Assembly (NCBI GenBank): GCA_903875445.1
Contig: CAIQWD010000032.1
Coordinates: 1 to 55,564, forward strand
Length of the DNA stretch: 55,564 nucleotides
Reading direction: 5' to 3'
Source: an uncultured delta proteobacterium
Lineage (GTDB): Bacteria > Desulfobacterota > Desulfobulbia > Desulfobulbales > Desulfocapsaceae
Positions 43,507-50,775 of this stretch are shown in pieces (position 1 is the first letter of the stretch; each line of letters begins with the position of its first letter). Below the pieces are notes generated by a model. It was not told the origin of the DNA. It did not search any database and worked only from the letters and a program-made list of their open reading frames with translations. Both the position numbers and the translations under genes were made by a program.

Positions 43507-45660
43507 TCATCTGGTCCTCCCTTTTGTTTTGATTTTGCCCTTGGTAACGGTGATAGCATCACCAATCGCCAGTCGCTTGAGGCGTCGGGCAGTTGCCTGG
43601 TCGATCGGCAAGACCAAAATTGTATTACCACATTTCAGAAGAGTTAGCATTTGACCATCGACGTTTCTTATACCTGCGTATGTCAAAGGACTTTCAGAGT
43701 CGAAGTATCGGCAATGCTTGGGTATATCAAGACCACTGGCCCTTTTTTGCTCACGCTCGGCTATATATTTGTCCACCGACGTGATCCGCTCCTGGTTCAC
43801 ATCTGGTTCAAAAATTCTCCGTCGCAATGTGTTATCTGGCTGGGTTCCTGGCTGCTCCACGTGACCAGGTACATCACCCGGCAATAACACTTCAGTTCCA
43901 CTGGCGAAGCGAACCATACCGAGTTGGGACAGTGTTCGCAAACGGTGCCGGTTTTGGGGTGGCGGGTTTCGTCCAATGCGGCCAATGTCTGGCTTGTCAC
44001 TGAGGTTGCCGAATTTTCTGGTATCTGCTTGGCTGGTGTTTGGGCCTGCAACCGCTCGTGATCCAAAATAGCCATGGCCTCGGTGATTAATTTGTCCTCG
44101 GTTGTGGTGTTGGTCATTTTTGCTCTCCTTGATTAAAAGTTGCTGACGCCGATTTTCCAAAGACGGATCAGCAAAGGTAAGAGTGAGTTTGGAAGCAGCG
44201 GCTACTTGAGCAATCAGCTCTTTGAATCCAGCCGTGCCGTTGATGGCGATTCGGTTGCCATAGCGTGCAATCGCCAGCTGTAGGGCCGCCCGCAGGCTTT
44301 CCCTTGTGGCTTTTCGGGAAACCTGCAATTTGTTGCCATCGTCGCGCACGGCACTCTTGCCGGTATGGACGATGATCGTTCCCTTTTTTGTGATGTTATC
44401 TACCACGGTTGTATAGTTTGAGTTGGGGCCAGCTTGTCCTTCTCCTTTGATCGTATTGCCTTTCAGCCCCCGAGCTGCCTCGCGGGAACGCAGGGCGGCA
44501 AGGGCTTCCGCGTCACCATCCAGAGCTTTCTTTTTTAACCAGTCAGCCCATGTCCGCCGCTGGTACTGGTCTTTGAGGGTCTGGCGTTCTTTCTGGTAGT
44601 GATTGTTGATGGAATCGATTTCTCTCTGCAGTTTCTTATGGGCCTTGGCATACAGCAGCTTTTTTATTGGCCTTCCTTTCATTAATTTGATGGTCAGTCG
44701 AAGAAGATGGTTGGCCCTTTTTGCCGCCTCGATTTTCCTATTCTTCTGGTACCGGATCTTTTCAAATTCACGGCTCCCGGCAGCTGAGAGATTAAGGAGT
44801 TCACTCTTGTACTTGGCATACAACTCGACAGTGTTGATGCGCATCTGCACCGGCCGTTTTTGGTATTCCCTTTTCTTTCTGCCTGCTCGTTCTACTGATG
44901 CCTCGAACGGACCAAGCCGGTCTTCCAGTTTGGCCTTTGAAATGTCCCGAGCCACAGTGCTAGCCTTAACCATCGTTCCGTTACTTGCCTCGATGATTAG
45001 GCCGTTGGCACGTTCACGCAGTTCCAGTCCATTTTCGTGCAAGACCTGGTGCAGCTTTGACCAGGATTGTGCTCCCCGGATTTCCTCAAGGCATTCTCGT
45101 CTGATCCAGCTCAACAAGCTTTCAATCCCTGAGTGTCGTTCCATATCGGCAGCCCGTCCTTCGGCTGTCGTTCGGCGTGACTGATGATTATCCGATTCCA
45201 ATCCATAGTCCCTTTCCAGGACGCTGCATAATTCAGCAAGTGTCTGGTATGCCCTGTAGGGTTCCTGCATCGTCAGTCTTTTTGGGTGAATCTTGTTAAT
45301 GGCGATATGGATGTGGAAATTGTCGGTGTCGTGATGAACTACGCTCACCCGCTGATGTTCGCCATAGCCCAAACCGGAGCAGATTCGTTCCTCAATGGCC
45401 TTGAGAACTTTTGCATCGGGATTTTCTCCAGGCCGGAAGCTGACAAGCAGATGATATGTTTTATCACCTGTGGCTCTCGTGTTGAGTCGTTGGGTAGCAA
45501 GCACCTCTCCGATCACCGTGGTTATGGTATCGGCATCACAGTTTGTGGTGGTGCAGAGCCCCACCCGTTCGGTTTTCCCCTGTTCGTCCGTGATGTATTC
45601 GGCAAGACCCGCAAAGTCGCTCTTTTTCACCGACCGCATGGGAACGTGTTTGATGATCAC
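43507..45660 (-). CDS. traI: TraI, MOBP relaxase
   Basis: 717 residues (RK2 TraI about 730). The relaxase domain keeps the catalytic Tyr22 (LAEYITDEQGKT), Ser74 (YHLLVSFRPGE) and the metal-site histidines His116 and His118 (HHDTDNFHIHIAINKIHP), at the same positions as in RK2. It nicks oriT at 46211/46212, stays attached to the 5' end and is moved to the recipient. The C-terminal half is less conserved and contains the nested traH gene in another frame. The start lies 20 bp after the traJ stop, with a KorB operator in the gap. Confidence 0.96.
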   Translation of the reverse strand: MIIKHVPMRSVKKSDFAGLAEYITDEQGKTERVGLCTTTNCDADTITTVIGEVLATQRLNTRATGDKTYHLLVSFRPGENPDAKVLKAIEERICSGLGYGEHQRVSVVHHDTDNFHIHIAINKIHPKRLTMQEPYRAYQTLAELCSVLERDYGLESDNHQSRRTTAEGRAADMERHSGIESLLSWIRRECLEEIRGAQSWSKLHQVLHENGLELRERANGLIIEASNGTMVKASTVARDISKAKLEDRLGPFEASVERAGRKKREYQKRPVQMRINTVELYAKYKSELLNLSAAGSREFEKIRYQKNRKIEAAKRANHLLRLTIKLMKGRPIKKLLYAKAHKKLQREIDSINNHYQKERQTLKDQYQRRTWADWLKKKALDGDAEALAALRSREAARGLKGNTIKGEGQAGPNSNYTTVVDNITKKGTIIVHTGKSAVRDDGNKLQVSRKATRESLRAALQLAIARYGNRIAINGTAGFKELIAQVAAASKLTLTFADPSLENRRQQLLIKESKNDQHHNRGQINHRGHGYFGSRAVAGPNTSQADTRKFGNLSDKPDIGRIGRNPPPQNRHRLRTLSQLGMVRFASGTEVLLPGDVPGHVEQPGTQPDNTLRRRIFEPDVNQERITSVDKYIAEREQKRASGLDIPKHCRYFDSESPLTYAGIRNVDGQMLTLLKCGNTILVLPIDQATARRLKRLAIGDAITVTKGKIKTKGRTR
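43797..44117 (-). CDS. traH: TraH, relaxosome protein nested in traI
   Basis: 106 residues, read in a +1-shifted frame on the same strand inside the 3' part of traI. AAGGAG lies 7-8 nt before the ATG, inside traI codons. The C-terminal half has a Cys-rich pattern VCEHCPNSVWF and LKCYCRVMYLVTW that is not what a random shadow frame would give, and the N-terminal half is acidic. RK2 traH is also wholly contained in traI and stabilises the TraI-TraJ-oriT complex. Confidence 0.75.
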   Translation of the reverse strand: MTNTTTEDKLITEAMAILDHERLQAQTPAKQIPENSATSVTSQTLAALDETRHPKTGTVCEHCPNSVWFASPVELKCYCRVMYLVTWSSQEPSQITHCDGEFLNQM

Positions 45661-45665
45661 CGGAA

Positions 45666-45678
45666 TTTAGCCGCTAAA
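45666..45678. promoter_or_regulatory. Perfect KorB operator between traJ and traI
   Basis: TTTAGCCGCTAAA matches the IncP KorB consensus TTTAGCSGCTAAA at all 13 positions. It fills most of the 20-bp gap between the traJ stop and the traI start. It may modulate traI transcription or act as a ParB-like binding site, since KorB also serves in partition in RK2. Confidence 0.85.
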
Positions 45679-45680
45679 GT

Positions 45681-46058
45681 TTACGATTTCTTCCTGGGCA
45701 TAACTACTGCCATCATGACTTGCCCCATTTCATCCTGTGTCCTCTCTATCTTTGAGAGCAAAGCATGGATTGTCTCATGCCCGAACTGCGCTGCCCGCTC
45801 ATCATTGGTAAGCCAGAGTTTCAAAAGACCGCCCAATCGACCGAGATCGCCGCTTATACGGGCAAGTTCGCGCACTTTCTCATAATCCATAATGCCGGTT
45901 ATCCGGTAGCCCTGGCCGACATCACGCAGATATCGCGCTACGCTTAGGCCCGCTGCCTTAGCTTGTTGTCCAATGATGTCTTTTTCTTCAGGGAACACCG
46001 GCACTCTGAGATGATGACGTCGTCTCCGGCGGATATCAACTTTGTTATCTTGCTGCAT
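45681..46058 (-). CDS. traJ: TraJ, oriT-binding relaxosome protein
   Basis: 125 residues (RK2 TraJ about 123). A ribbon-helix-helix-type N-terminus (HLRVPVFPEEKDIIGQQAKAAGLSVARYL) is followed by the strongly conserved block VGQGYRITGIMDYEKVRELARI and GDLGRLGGLLKLWLTNDERAAQF. It binds the inverted repeat next to nic and recruits TraI. GAGGAAAG precedes the start. It is divergent from traK across oriT. Confidence 0.94.
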   Translation of the reverse strand: MQQDNKVDIRRRRRHHLRVPVFPEEKDIIGQQAKAAGLSVARYLRDVGQGYRITGIMDYEKVRELARISGDLGRLGGLLKLWLTNDERAAQFGHETIHALLSKIERTQDEMGQVMMAVVMPRKKS

Positions 46059-46099
46059 CTTTCCTCTTGTATTGGATTGACTGGCTCTTTTAAACGGCG

Positions 46100-46260
46100 G
46101 AAGCCGTCCAGGCCTCGCAGAGCAGGATGAACGTTGAGCCCGAAGGGGCGAATAAGGGCCAGTGAAGATAGCAACCTTTTTCGAAAAGGTTGGCTAACTT
46201 CACCTATCCTGCCCGGCTAACGCCGTTCGTTACAACCCACCTCTTGCGCAACTCGAATTT
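46100..46260. other. oriT: oriT with RK2-like nic site
   Basis: CTTCACCTATCCTGCCCGGC is present with ATCCTG at 46206-46211, so nic is predicted between 46211 and 46212. The imperfect TraJ-type inverted repeat (46162-46180 and 46184-46203, GTGAAGATAGC... with AAAAGGTT...CTTCAC) ends 8 bp before nic. GCCTCGCAGAGCAGGAT and GCGAATAAGGG on the left and CGGCTAACGCCGTT on the right also follow the RK2 oriT as I recall it. It lies between divergent traJ and traK, as in RK2. Confidence 0.93.
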
Positions 46261-46294
46261 CATTTTATCCACTATTTTATGAATGTAAAGAGAT

Positions 46295-46325
46295 CTGACA
46301 GCTTTTCTATTCTTGCATTTATATT
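46295..46325 (+). promoter_or_regulatory. Possible traK promoter
   Basis: CTGACA (46295-46300) and an AT-rich -10 region (TTTATA at 46318-46323 with a 17-bp spacer, or TATATT at 46320-46325 with 19 bp). It would read through the phased repeat array into traK-traL-traM. Confidence 0.4.
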
Positions 46326-46375
46326 ATACAATACACATAATAACAAGGTATTAACAAAGTATGAGGTTTTGACGC

Positions 46376-46490
46376 CAGTTAATGAACAGCGTATAAACTG
46401 CGTTACAATAGCGCGACAACGGCGTGGCAGTAGTGCGACAACAGCGCGTCAGCAGTGTCGTGACAGTGCGTTAACAGCGAGATAACAGCG
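46376..46490. repeat. Helically phased 11-bp repeat array before traK
   Basis: Ten consecutive units of exactly 11 bp (starts 46376, 46387, 46398, 46409, 46420, 46431, 46442, 46453, 46464, 46475) plus a partial CAGCG. Typical units are CAGTGCGTTAA, TAGCGCGACAA and CAGCGAGATAA, consensus (C/T)AGYGCGnnAA. One unit per helical turn puts all sites on one face of the DNA or bends it. TraK of RK2 binds and wraps this side of oriT, so TraK is the likely ligand. Confidence 0.8.
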
Positions 46491-46496
46491 TTTGGA

Positions 46497-46832
46497 ATGA
46501 ACATGACAAAAAGCTACACAGAGACCTTATCCGAGTGGGTGAAGAAACAAGAAACTGCCCGGACTAAACGCAACATACAGAAGATCGCATTTTTAGCCGT
46601 CAGAGCTGACGTAAAGATGGCGATTGAAGCCGGCTATACCCTCAAGACCATATGGGAGCACATGACGGAAACGGGGAAAATTACCTGTCGGTACGAAACC
46701 TTCCTGAAATACGCAAATCTGGAATGCAAAACTGTGCCGGCAGTAGAAACTCCTGAACAAAAAATAAATCCGCCGGCCAAAATCGCTGGCTTTACATTCA
46801 ACGCAATCCCAAAGAAGGAGGATTTGATCTGA
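46497..46832 (+). CDS. traK: TraK, oriT-binding protein
   Basis: 111 residues (RK2 TraK about 134). Conserved SYTETLSEWVKKQ, VAIF-like KIAFLAVRADVKMAIEAGY, TIWEHMTETGKITCRYETF and the C-terminal GFTFNAIPKKEDL. It wraps oriT DNA in the relaxosome. The 11-bp phased array ends 6 bp before its start. ATG codons at 46497 and 46503 are both possible; no strong ribosome binding site. Confidence 0.9.
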   Translation: MNMTKSYTETLSEWVKKQETARTKRNIQKIAFLAVRADVKMAIEAGYTLKTIWEHMTETGKITCRYETFLKYANLECKTVPAVETPEQKINPPAKIAGFTFNAIPKKEDLI

Positions 46833-47557
46833 TGGCTAAGATTCATATGATCTTGCAGGGAAAAGGAGGCGTCGGCAAATCGATGATTGCAGCAACTCTC
46901 GCGCAATACAAGTTAGCAAAGGGCCAAACACCCCTTTGCATCGATACGGACCCGGTAAACGCTACGTTCCATGGCTATAAGGCTATTCCTGTGCAACAAC
47001 TCAATATAATTGAGGGAGACGAGATCAGGACCCGCAATTTTGACGCCATAATTGAACTGATCGACAGCAGCAAAGATGATGTCATAATCGACAATGGGGC
47101 AAGCTCCTTCGTGCCGCTGTCGCATTACCTCATCAGCAACAAGGTCCCTGAGCTGCTCCAGGAGATGGGCCACGAATTAGTCATACATATGGTGATCACC
47201 GGCGGGCAGGCATTGCTTGACACTGTAAGCGGGTTTTTTCAAATGGTGGGCCAGTTTCCGGAACAAGCTCTTTTTGTAATCTGGCTGAATCCTTACTGGG
47301 GGCCGATAGAGCACGAAGGGAAGTATTTTGAGCAAATGAAGGCCTATACGGCAAACAAAAGTCGTGTGTCGGCCATCATTCACATTCCGGAGCTCAAGGA
47401 AGAAACATATGGTCGAGATTTTAGCGGCATGCTCCAGGCCCGCCTCACTTTCAATGAAGCCTTGGCGATGGAGTCCCTGACGATAATGAATCGCCAACGA
47501 CTCAAGACAATACGGGCCCAACTCTTTGGAAATCTCGATAACGCAATGGTGCTGTAA
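46832..47557 (+). CDS. traL: TraL, ParA/MinD-like ATPase
   Basis: 241 residues, the same length as RK2 TraL. Deviant Walker A KGGVGKSMIAATLAQY at the N-terminus, then DDVIIDNGASSFVPLSHYL as the second acidic motif. Its role in transfer is not well defined; a ParA-like fold suggests positioning of the relaxosome. Its ATG overlaps the traK stop by one base, with AAGGAGGA upstream. Confidence 0.93.
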   Translation: MAKIHMILQGKGGVGKSMIAATLAQYKLAKGQTPLCIDTDPVNATFHGYKAIPVQQLNIIEGDEIRTRNFDAIIELIDSSKDDVIIDNGASSFVPLSHYLISNKVPELLQEMGHELVIHMVITGGQALLDTVSGFFQMVGQFPEQALFVIWLNPYWGPIEHEGKYFEQMKAYTANKSRVSAIIHIPELKEETYGRDFSGMLQARLTFNEALAMESLTIMNRQRLKTIRAQLFGNLDNAMVL

Positions 47558-47976
47558 TGGAAAAAATCGAGGAAACCATAAAAGAAATCGCTATCAAACA
47601 TGGCGTAGCCGTTGGCCGTGATGATCCAATCATGATTCTCCATACGATCAACGAACGGTTAATGAAGGAAACTGCAGCAGCTCAGCGGCAAATCCTGCAT
47701 GAATTCAAGGAAGAGTTGGAATCTGCAGCTCATGAATGGGAGGTTTCAACCAAAAAAATCGCGGAGAGAATTCTCGATGTTGCATTGAGTGCTAGCAAAG
47801 AAGAAATTGCCGAAGGGGGAAAGAAAGTTGCGGAAGCCATTGGCAGAGAGGTCGAGTCCAGATTGGCCCAAACAAATGTAATTGTAAGGAAAACGCGTAT
47901 ATTAACTATGATAAATATTGCGGCAGCGGTTATCACCTTACTTTTTGCAGTTACAACATCATGGGTGATAAAATAG
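47557..47976 (+). CDS. traM: TraM, coiled-coil membrane protein
   Basis: 139 residues (RK2 TraM about 145). N-terminal conserved KHGVAVGRDDPIMILHTINERL, a central helical coiled-coil region and a single C-terminal membrane segment (about 118-138). It overlaps traL by one base, completing the rightward traKLM operon. Function in transfer not clear; probably accessory. Confidence 0.9.
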   Translation: MEKIEETIKEIAIKHGVAVGRDDPIMILHTINERLMKETAAAQRQILHEFKEELESAAHEWEVSTKKIAERILDVALSASKEEIAEGGKKVAEAIGREVESRLAQTNVIVRKTRILTMINIAAAVITLLFAVTTSWVIK

Positions 47977-48146
47977 CGTGGCTATTAATCAAACTCAGCC
48001 TGTCTCACCGGAACATGTGCTGCAGACAATAAGTTAAATCATGAATAATATCCTTTTCCTCTACATATGCGCCAGAAAGTGTTTGGAATGAAATAGATTA
48101 TGATTTATAACCCGGACTATACGAGGCGCAAGTGTTTACTTATTGA

Positions 48147-48263
48147 GAGTTACTGGACAAGACTTCATTTACAATAGACAAAGCGGTTGCTGACACTCAA
48201 AAAATAGAGGATCAACAACGTCTACAGCAGATCGAACAGCAAAAGCGTGAGACTGAGGGGTAA
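48147..48263 (+). pseudogene. Short coding remnant without a start
   Basis: A 38-codon open stretch encoding TIDKAVADTQKIEDQQRLQQ and further Gln/Glu-rich residues up to a stop at 48261-48263. It has no ATG/GTG in frame and an upstream TGA closes the frame. It looks like the tail of a coiled-coil or lipoprotein-like gene destroyed upstream. The rest of 47977-48146 shows no feature. Confidence 0.4.
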
Positions 48264-48269
48264 TATAAT

Positions 48270-49610
48270 ATGATTTCAGTGTCAAAGATTTTCGTAATCT
48301 TCACTGCTATTCTTTCTTTTGTTTCGATATCTTTTAGTAGCGAAAAAATATTCATGGTTCCAACAGATCTTCATATCTCGCTCTTGGATTTAGAGAAACA
48401 TGACTACAAAATGTTGATAACCACGAAAGATACACCATTACTGTATTGGACTGAATATAATCCCAATGCTGAGATTACAGAAACAGGGAAGGTCCTGAGA
48501 AAAGGTTCGATGATTAATTATGATGACAGGCATGATAGTTGTCCTATCCCTACTTATGAGGTACACCAAATTTCCAATGGAATGACATTGTTCATGTCTA
48601 ATACTCGTATTCCTGTTACGTCAGCAATGATTCTTTCTTCCGATGAGAGAGATCAACTTGTTGATATTTTATATCCCCCATTTAAGATGAAATCTAAATC
48701 GATTGCAGCGTCACATTTTAGATTTTTTCCAACTTTTCAAGATACTAAGAGTGCCAGCGGTGGTTTTTCTGAAAAGGAAATCGAAGTTGATGTTCTGCGA
48801 AGAACACAGGACAACAAGTGGTTTTTTGTTCGGTATTGGGATGATTCTTATAATGTTTGGTTAAAAGGTTGGGTTCCATCAACGGCCATTGATGTAAAGA
48901 TTTCTTCGGAAGTTAAACAAGTTAAAACCGAAGGAACTCTGGATAATTACGCAGAGGCAGAGGCAATTAAAATTAAATACGGGGTCCCGGTTTATGGCGA
49001 TATGCCTTTATATACATACAAGGAAGAAAGGCATATCGCTATCACTCAAGTTGATACTCCGGCATATACTTATCAAGTGTACGGAGGAAAAAAGGCAGAA
49101 GAGACGCCATATACACTTAAAAAGGGTTCTCTGTTTAGTTACGAAAAAGAAGATGCTAAATACAACCCATTTCCAATTTATGCATCGAGACTTTGGTTTA
49201 ACGGAGCTAGAAGGGATCTTTTTATTCCAGAAAAAAATATAAAAATTGTATCAGCAATTGATAGAGAAAAGCTGATTGACTTATTATATCCTCGTTTATC
49301 AAGGCAAGGCAAATCAACGGGAAAGGTTTCTCTTAAAGAACTTCCTGATATGAGTTCATTGGATATAGATGAAGGATTTAGTAAAAATGAAAGCAAGAGA
49401 ATCGAAGTTGTAAGGCGAACGACCGATTACAAATGGTATTATATATCTTATTTAACAAAAAATTCCGACAAAGAATACGTAGGTTGGGTTCCTGCAGATG
49501 CTGTTGAACTCGAAGCAGAGGTATTTCATCCCGCAACCTCAGAAAGAAAACAGCCAGAAGGAGCTGATGCTCATTTTGAGATAATATCTGAGAAGACAGG
49601 AAATTTCTAA
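48270..49610 (+). CDS. Exported protein with duplicated SH3b-like unit
   Basis: 446 residues. Signal peptide (about 1-23, hydrophobic FVIFTAILSFVSISFS). The rest is two copies of one unit, about 25-215 and 236-425. Each has a kinase-free N-part with a Tyr-rich KKGSLFSYE/RKGSMINYD motif, an EKLIDLLYPRL/DQLVDILYPPF segment, and a C-terminal SH3b-like end (VVRRTTDYKWYYISY...GWVPADAVEL and VLRRTQDNKWFFVRY...GWVPSTAIDV). It probably binds peptidoglycan or a peptide in the periplasm; function unknown. AT-rich codons differ from traM. GAGGGG precedes the start. Confidence 0.75.
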   Translation: MISVSKIFVIFTAILSFVSISFSSEKIFMVPTDLHISLLDLEKHDYKMLITTKDTPLLYWTEYNPNAEITETGKVLRKGSMINYDDRHDSCPIPTYEVHQISNGMTLFMSNTRIPVTSAMILSSDERDQLVDILYPPFKMKSKSIAASHFRFFPTFQDTKSASGGFSEKEIEVDVLRRTQDNKWFFVRYWDDSYNVWLKGWVPSTAIDVKISSEVKQVKTEGTLDNYAEAEAIKIKYGVPVYGDMPLYTYKEERHIAITQVDTPAYTYQVYGGKKAEETPYTLKKGSLFSYEKEDAKYNPFPIYASRLWFNGARRDLFIPEKNIKIVSAIDREKLIDLLYPRLSRQGKSTGKVSLKELPDMSSLDIDEGFSKNESKRIEVVRRTTDYKWYYISYLTKNSDKEYVGWVPADAVELEAEVFHPATSERKQPEGADAHFEIISEKTGNF

Positions 49611-49880
49611 TTGGGCTATGCACTTGACTCAACCACCCACAATATGTAGTGGTTGCTCAGATTTATGTCTTACCCAAGCCAGGCGTTGGCGTAGCGGTCT
49701 GCTCCAGGGGCTTGCGTGAACTTCCGCCGACGATCTCACATGCTGGAACCGAGGCTGAAGTACCAGACTGCTGGACCATTCGATACGTGCGACCCCTGAA
49801 TTCCGACAAAGTGTGCGGGTAGTGTTCCATGCCAGAGCGCTACATGTAGTGGGTGGTTGAGTCAAGTGCATAGCCCAATT
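49609..49880. mobile_element. MITE-like element, 272 bp, 32-bp perfect terminal inverted repeats
   Basis: The ends are inverted copies: 49609-49640 matches 49849-49880 perfectly, and extends to 41 bp with two mismatches. The inside has no coding frame. AATT at both edges could be a 4-bp target duplication or part of the repeat. It sits directly at the stop codon of the preceding gene without damaging it. No transposase in the window has been linked to these ends, so it is probably moved in trans by an unidentified one. Confidence 0.8.
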
Positions 49881-50108
49881 TTGGAAAATACGCTATTTCT
49901 GCAGACGTCCCCAAACTCAGATCTCACATCCGGTGTGACTGCTTCATGATACTCTCTGTGCGAAATTGTTTGGTTGACTTTCTGTTCGCACATTGATCGG
50001 GGGGAAATTACACTACCTTTTTCAATTGTCTTTTTTTTCAGTAAATTTTGTCTTTCTGAACCTACTCAAGGTAGGAGTTCATGATAAACACCTAAAGGAG
50101 GGGCTGAG

Positions 50109-50426
50109 ATGTTAGAAGTCATAGGCGAAGTTGATTCGAAAGAAAGAAGCCAAATGATGAGGCCAGGAGTTGTAAAACCAGATCCCAACGAATTTCTCCA
50201 TATTCCAGTTTTTCGGCTACGAATTCTTCTTTCTTCAGGAAAACTTTTGCAGGTTTTATATAAAGGTGAACCGCCGGGAGATGCCGACATTGGCGAGCAA
50301 GTTATCGTAAAAGGGGTGGACAGAGGTGGTGTCCTTCATGCGAGAAGCATTTACAACCTTACAACAAATTCATGGGTAACTGCTGCACCAGGATTCATTC
50401 AAAAAATATTTGGAGATTTTTTTTAA
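50109..50426 (+). CDS. Small protein of unknown function
   Basis: 105 residues with a very strong ribosome binding site (AAAGGAGGGG). Alternating strands (FRLRILLSSGKLLQVLYKG, GEQVIVKGVDRGGVLHARSIYN) suggest a small beta-barrel such as an OB fold, ending in a hydrophobic FIQKIFGDFF. No family recognised. It is isolated: a small hairpin-like repeat (CCTAC-TCAAG-GTAGG, 50061-50075) lies before it, and 349 bp separate it from the next gene. Confidence 0.6.
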   Translation: MLEVIGEVDSKERSQMMRPGVVKPDPNEFLHIPVFRLRILLSSGKLLQVLYKGEPPGDADIGEQVIVKGVDRGGVLHARSIYNLTTNSWVTAAPGFIQKIFGDFF

Positions 50427-50775
50427 AGGCAATGTCAAGTGCAATTGGGAAGGGTGTATGGACTACTGAGAAGATCATTTGGTGCCGTACCATAGCTGCA
50501 ATAACGTTAAATAAATTCTAGCTATCGCGAATTGTTTCGTATCGAGTCTGCACCTTGGTTTTGTGAAATAATATTGGGAGACCGAAAATGATATGTTCAT
50601 ATTGCGATTGAGAAAAGTTACCATTAGCAATATTTACAGCGCACAAATATGGACAGATAACGTTGGTTCCCCATATTCGGTAGGTTCAAAACAACGAGCT
50701 AGGCCAAAACCCACCTGCCAACGGAAAAAAACAACAGCCCCCGCATTTATGAAAAAGACTTCCTAAAGGCTTCAC
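50427..50775. other. Gene-free stretch before the HerA-like gene
   Basis: 349 AT-rich bases with no credible coding frame, terminator or repeat. It should hold the promoter of the HerA-like operon; I cannot identify it with confidence. Confidence 0.4.

Noticed and set aside
45286-45885. 199-codon plus-strand open frame over traI/traJ
   Set aside because: Antisense to the catalytic part of traI; no start signal.
50434-50443. GTCAAGTGCA, matching part of the MITE-like end
   Set aside because: Only 10 bases match and there is no inverted partner nearby; probably chance.
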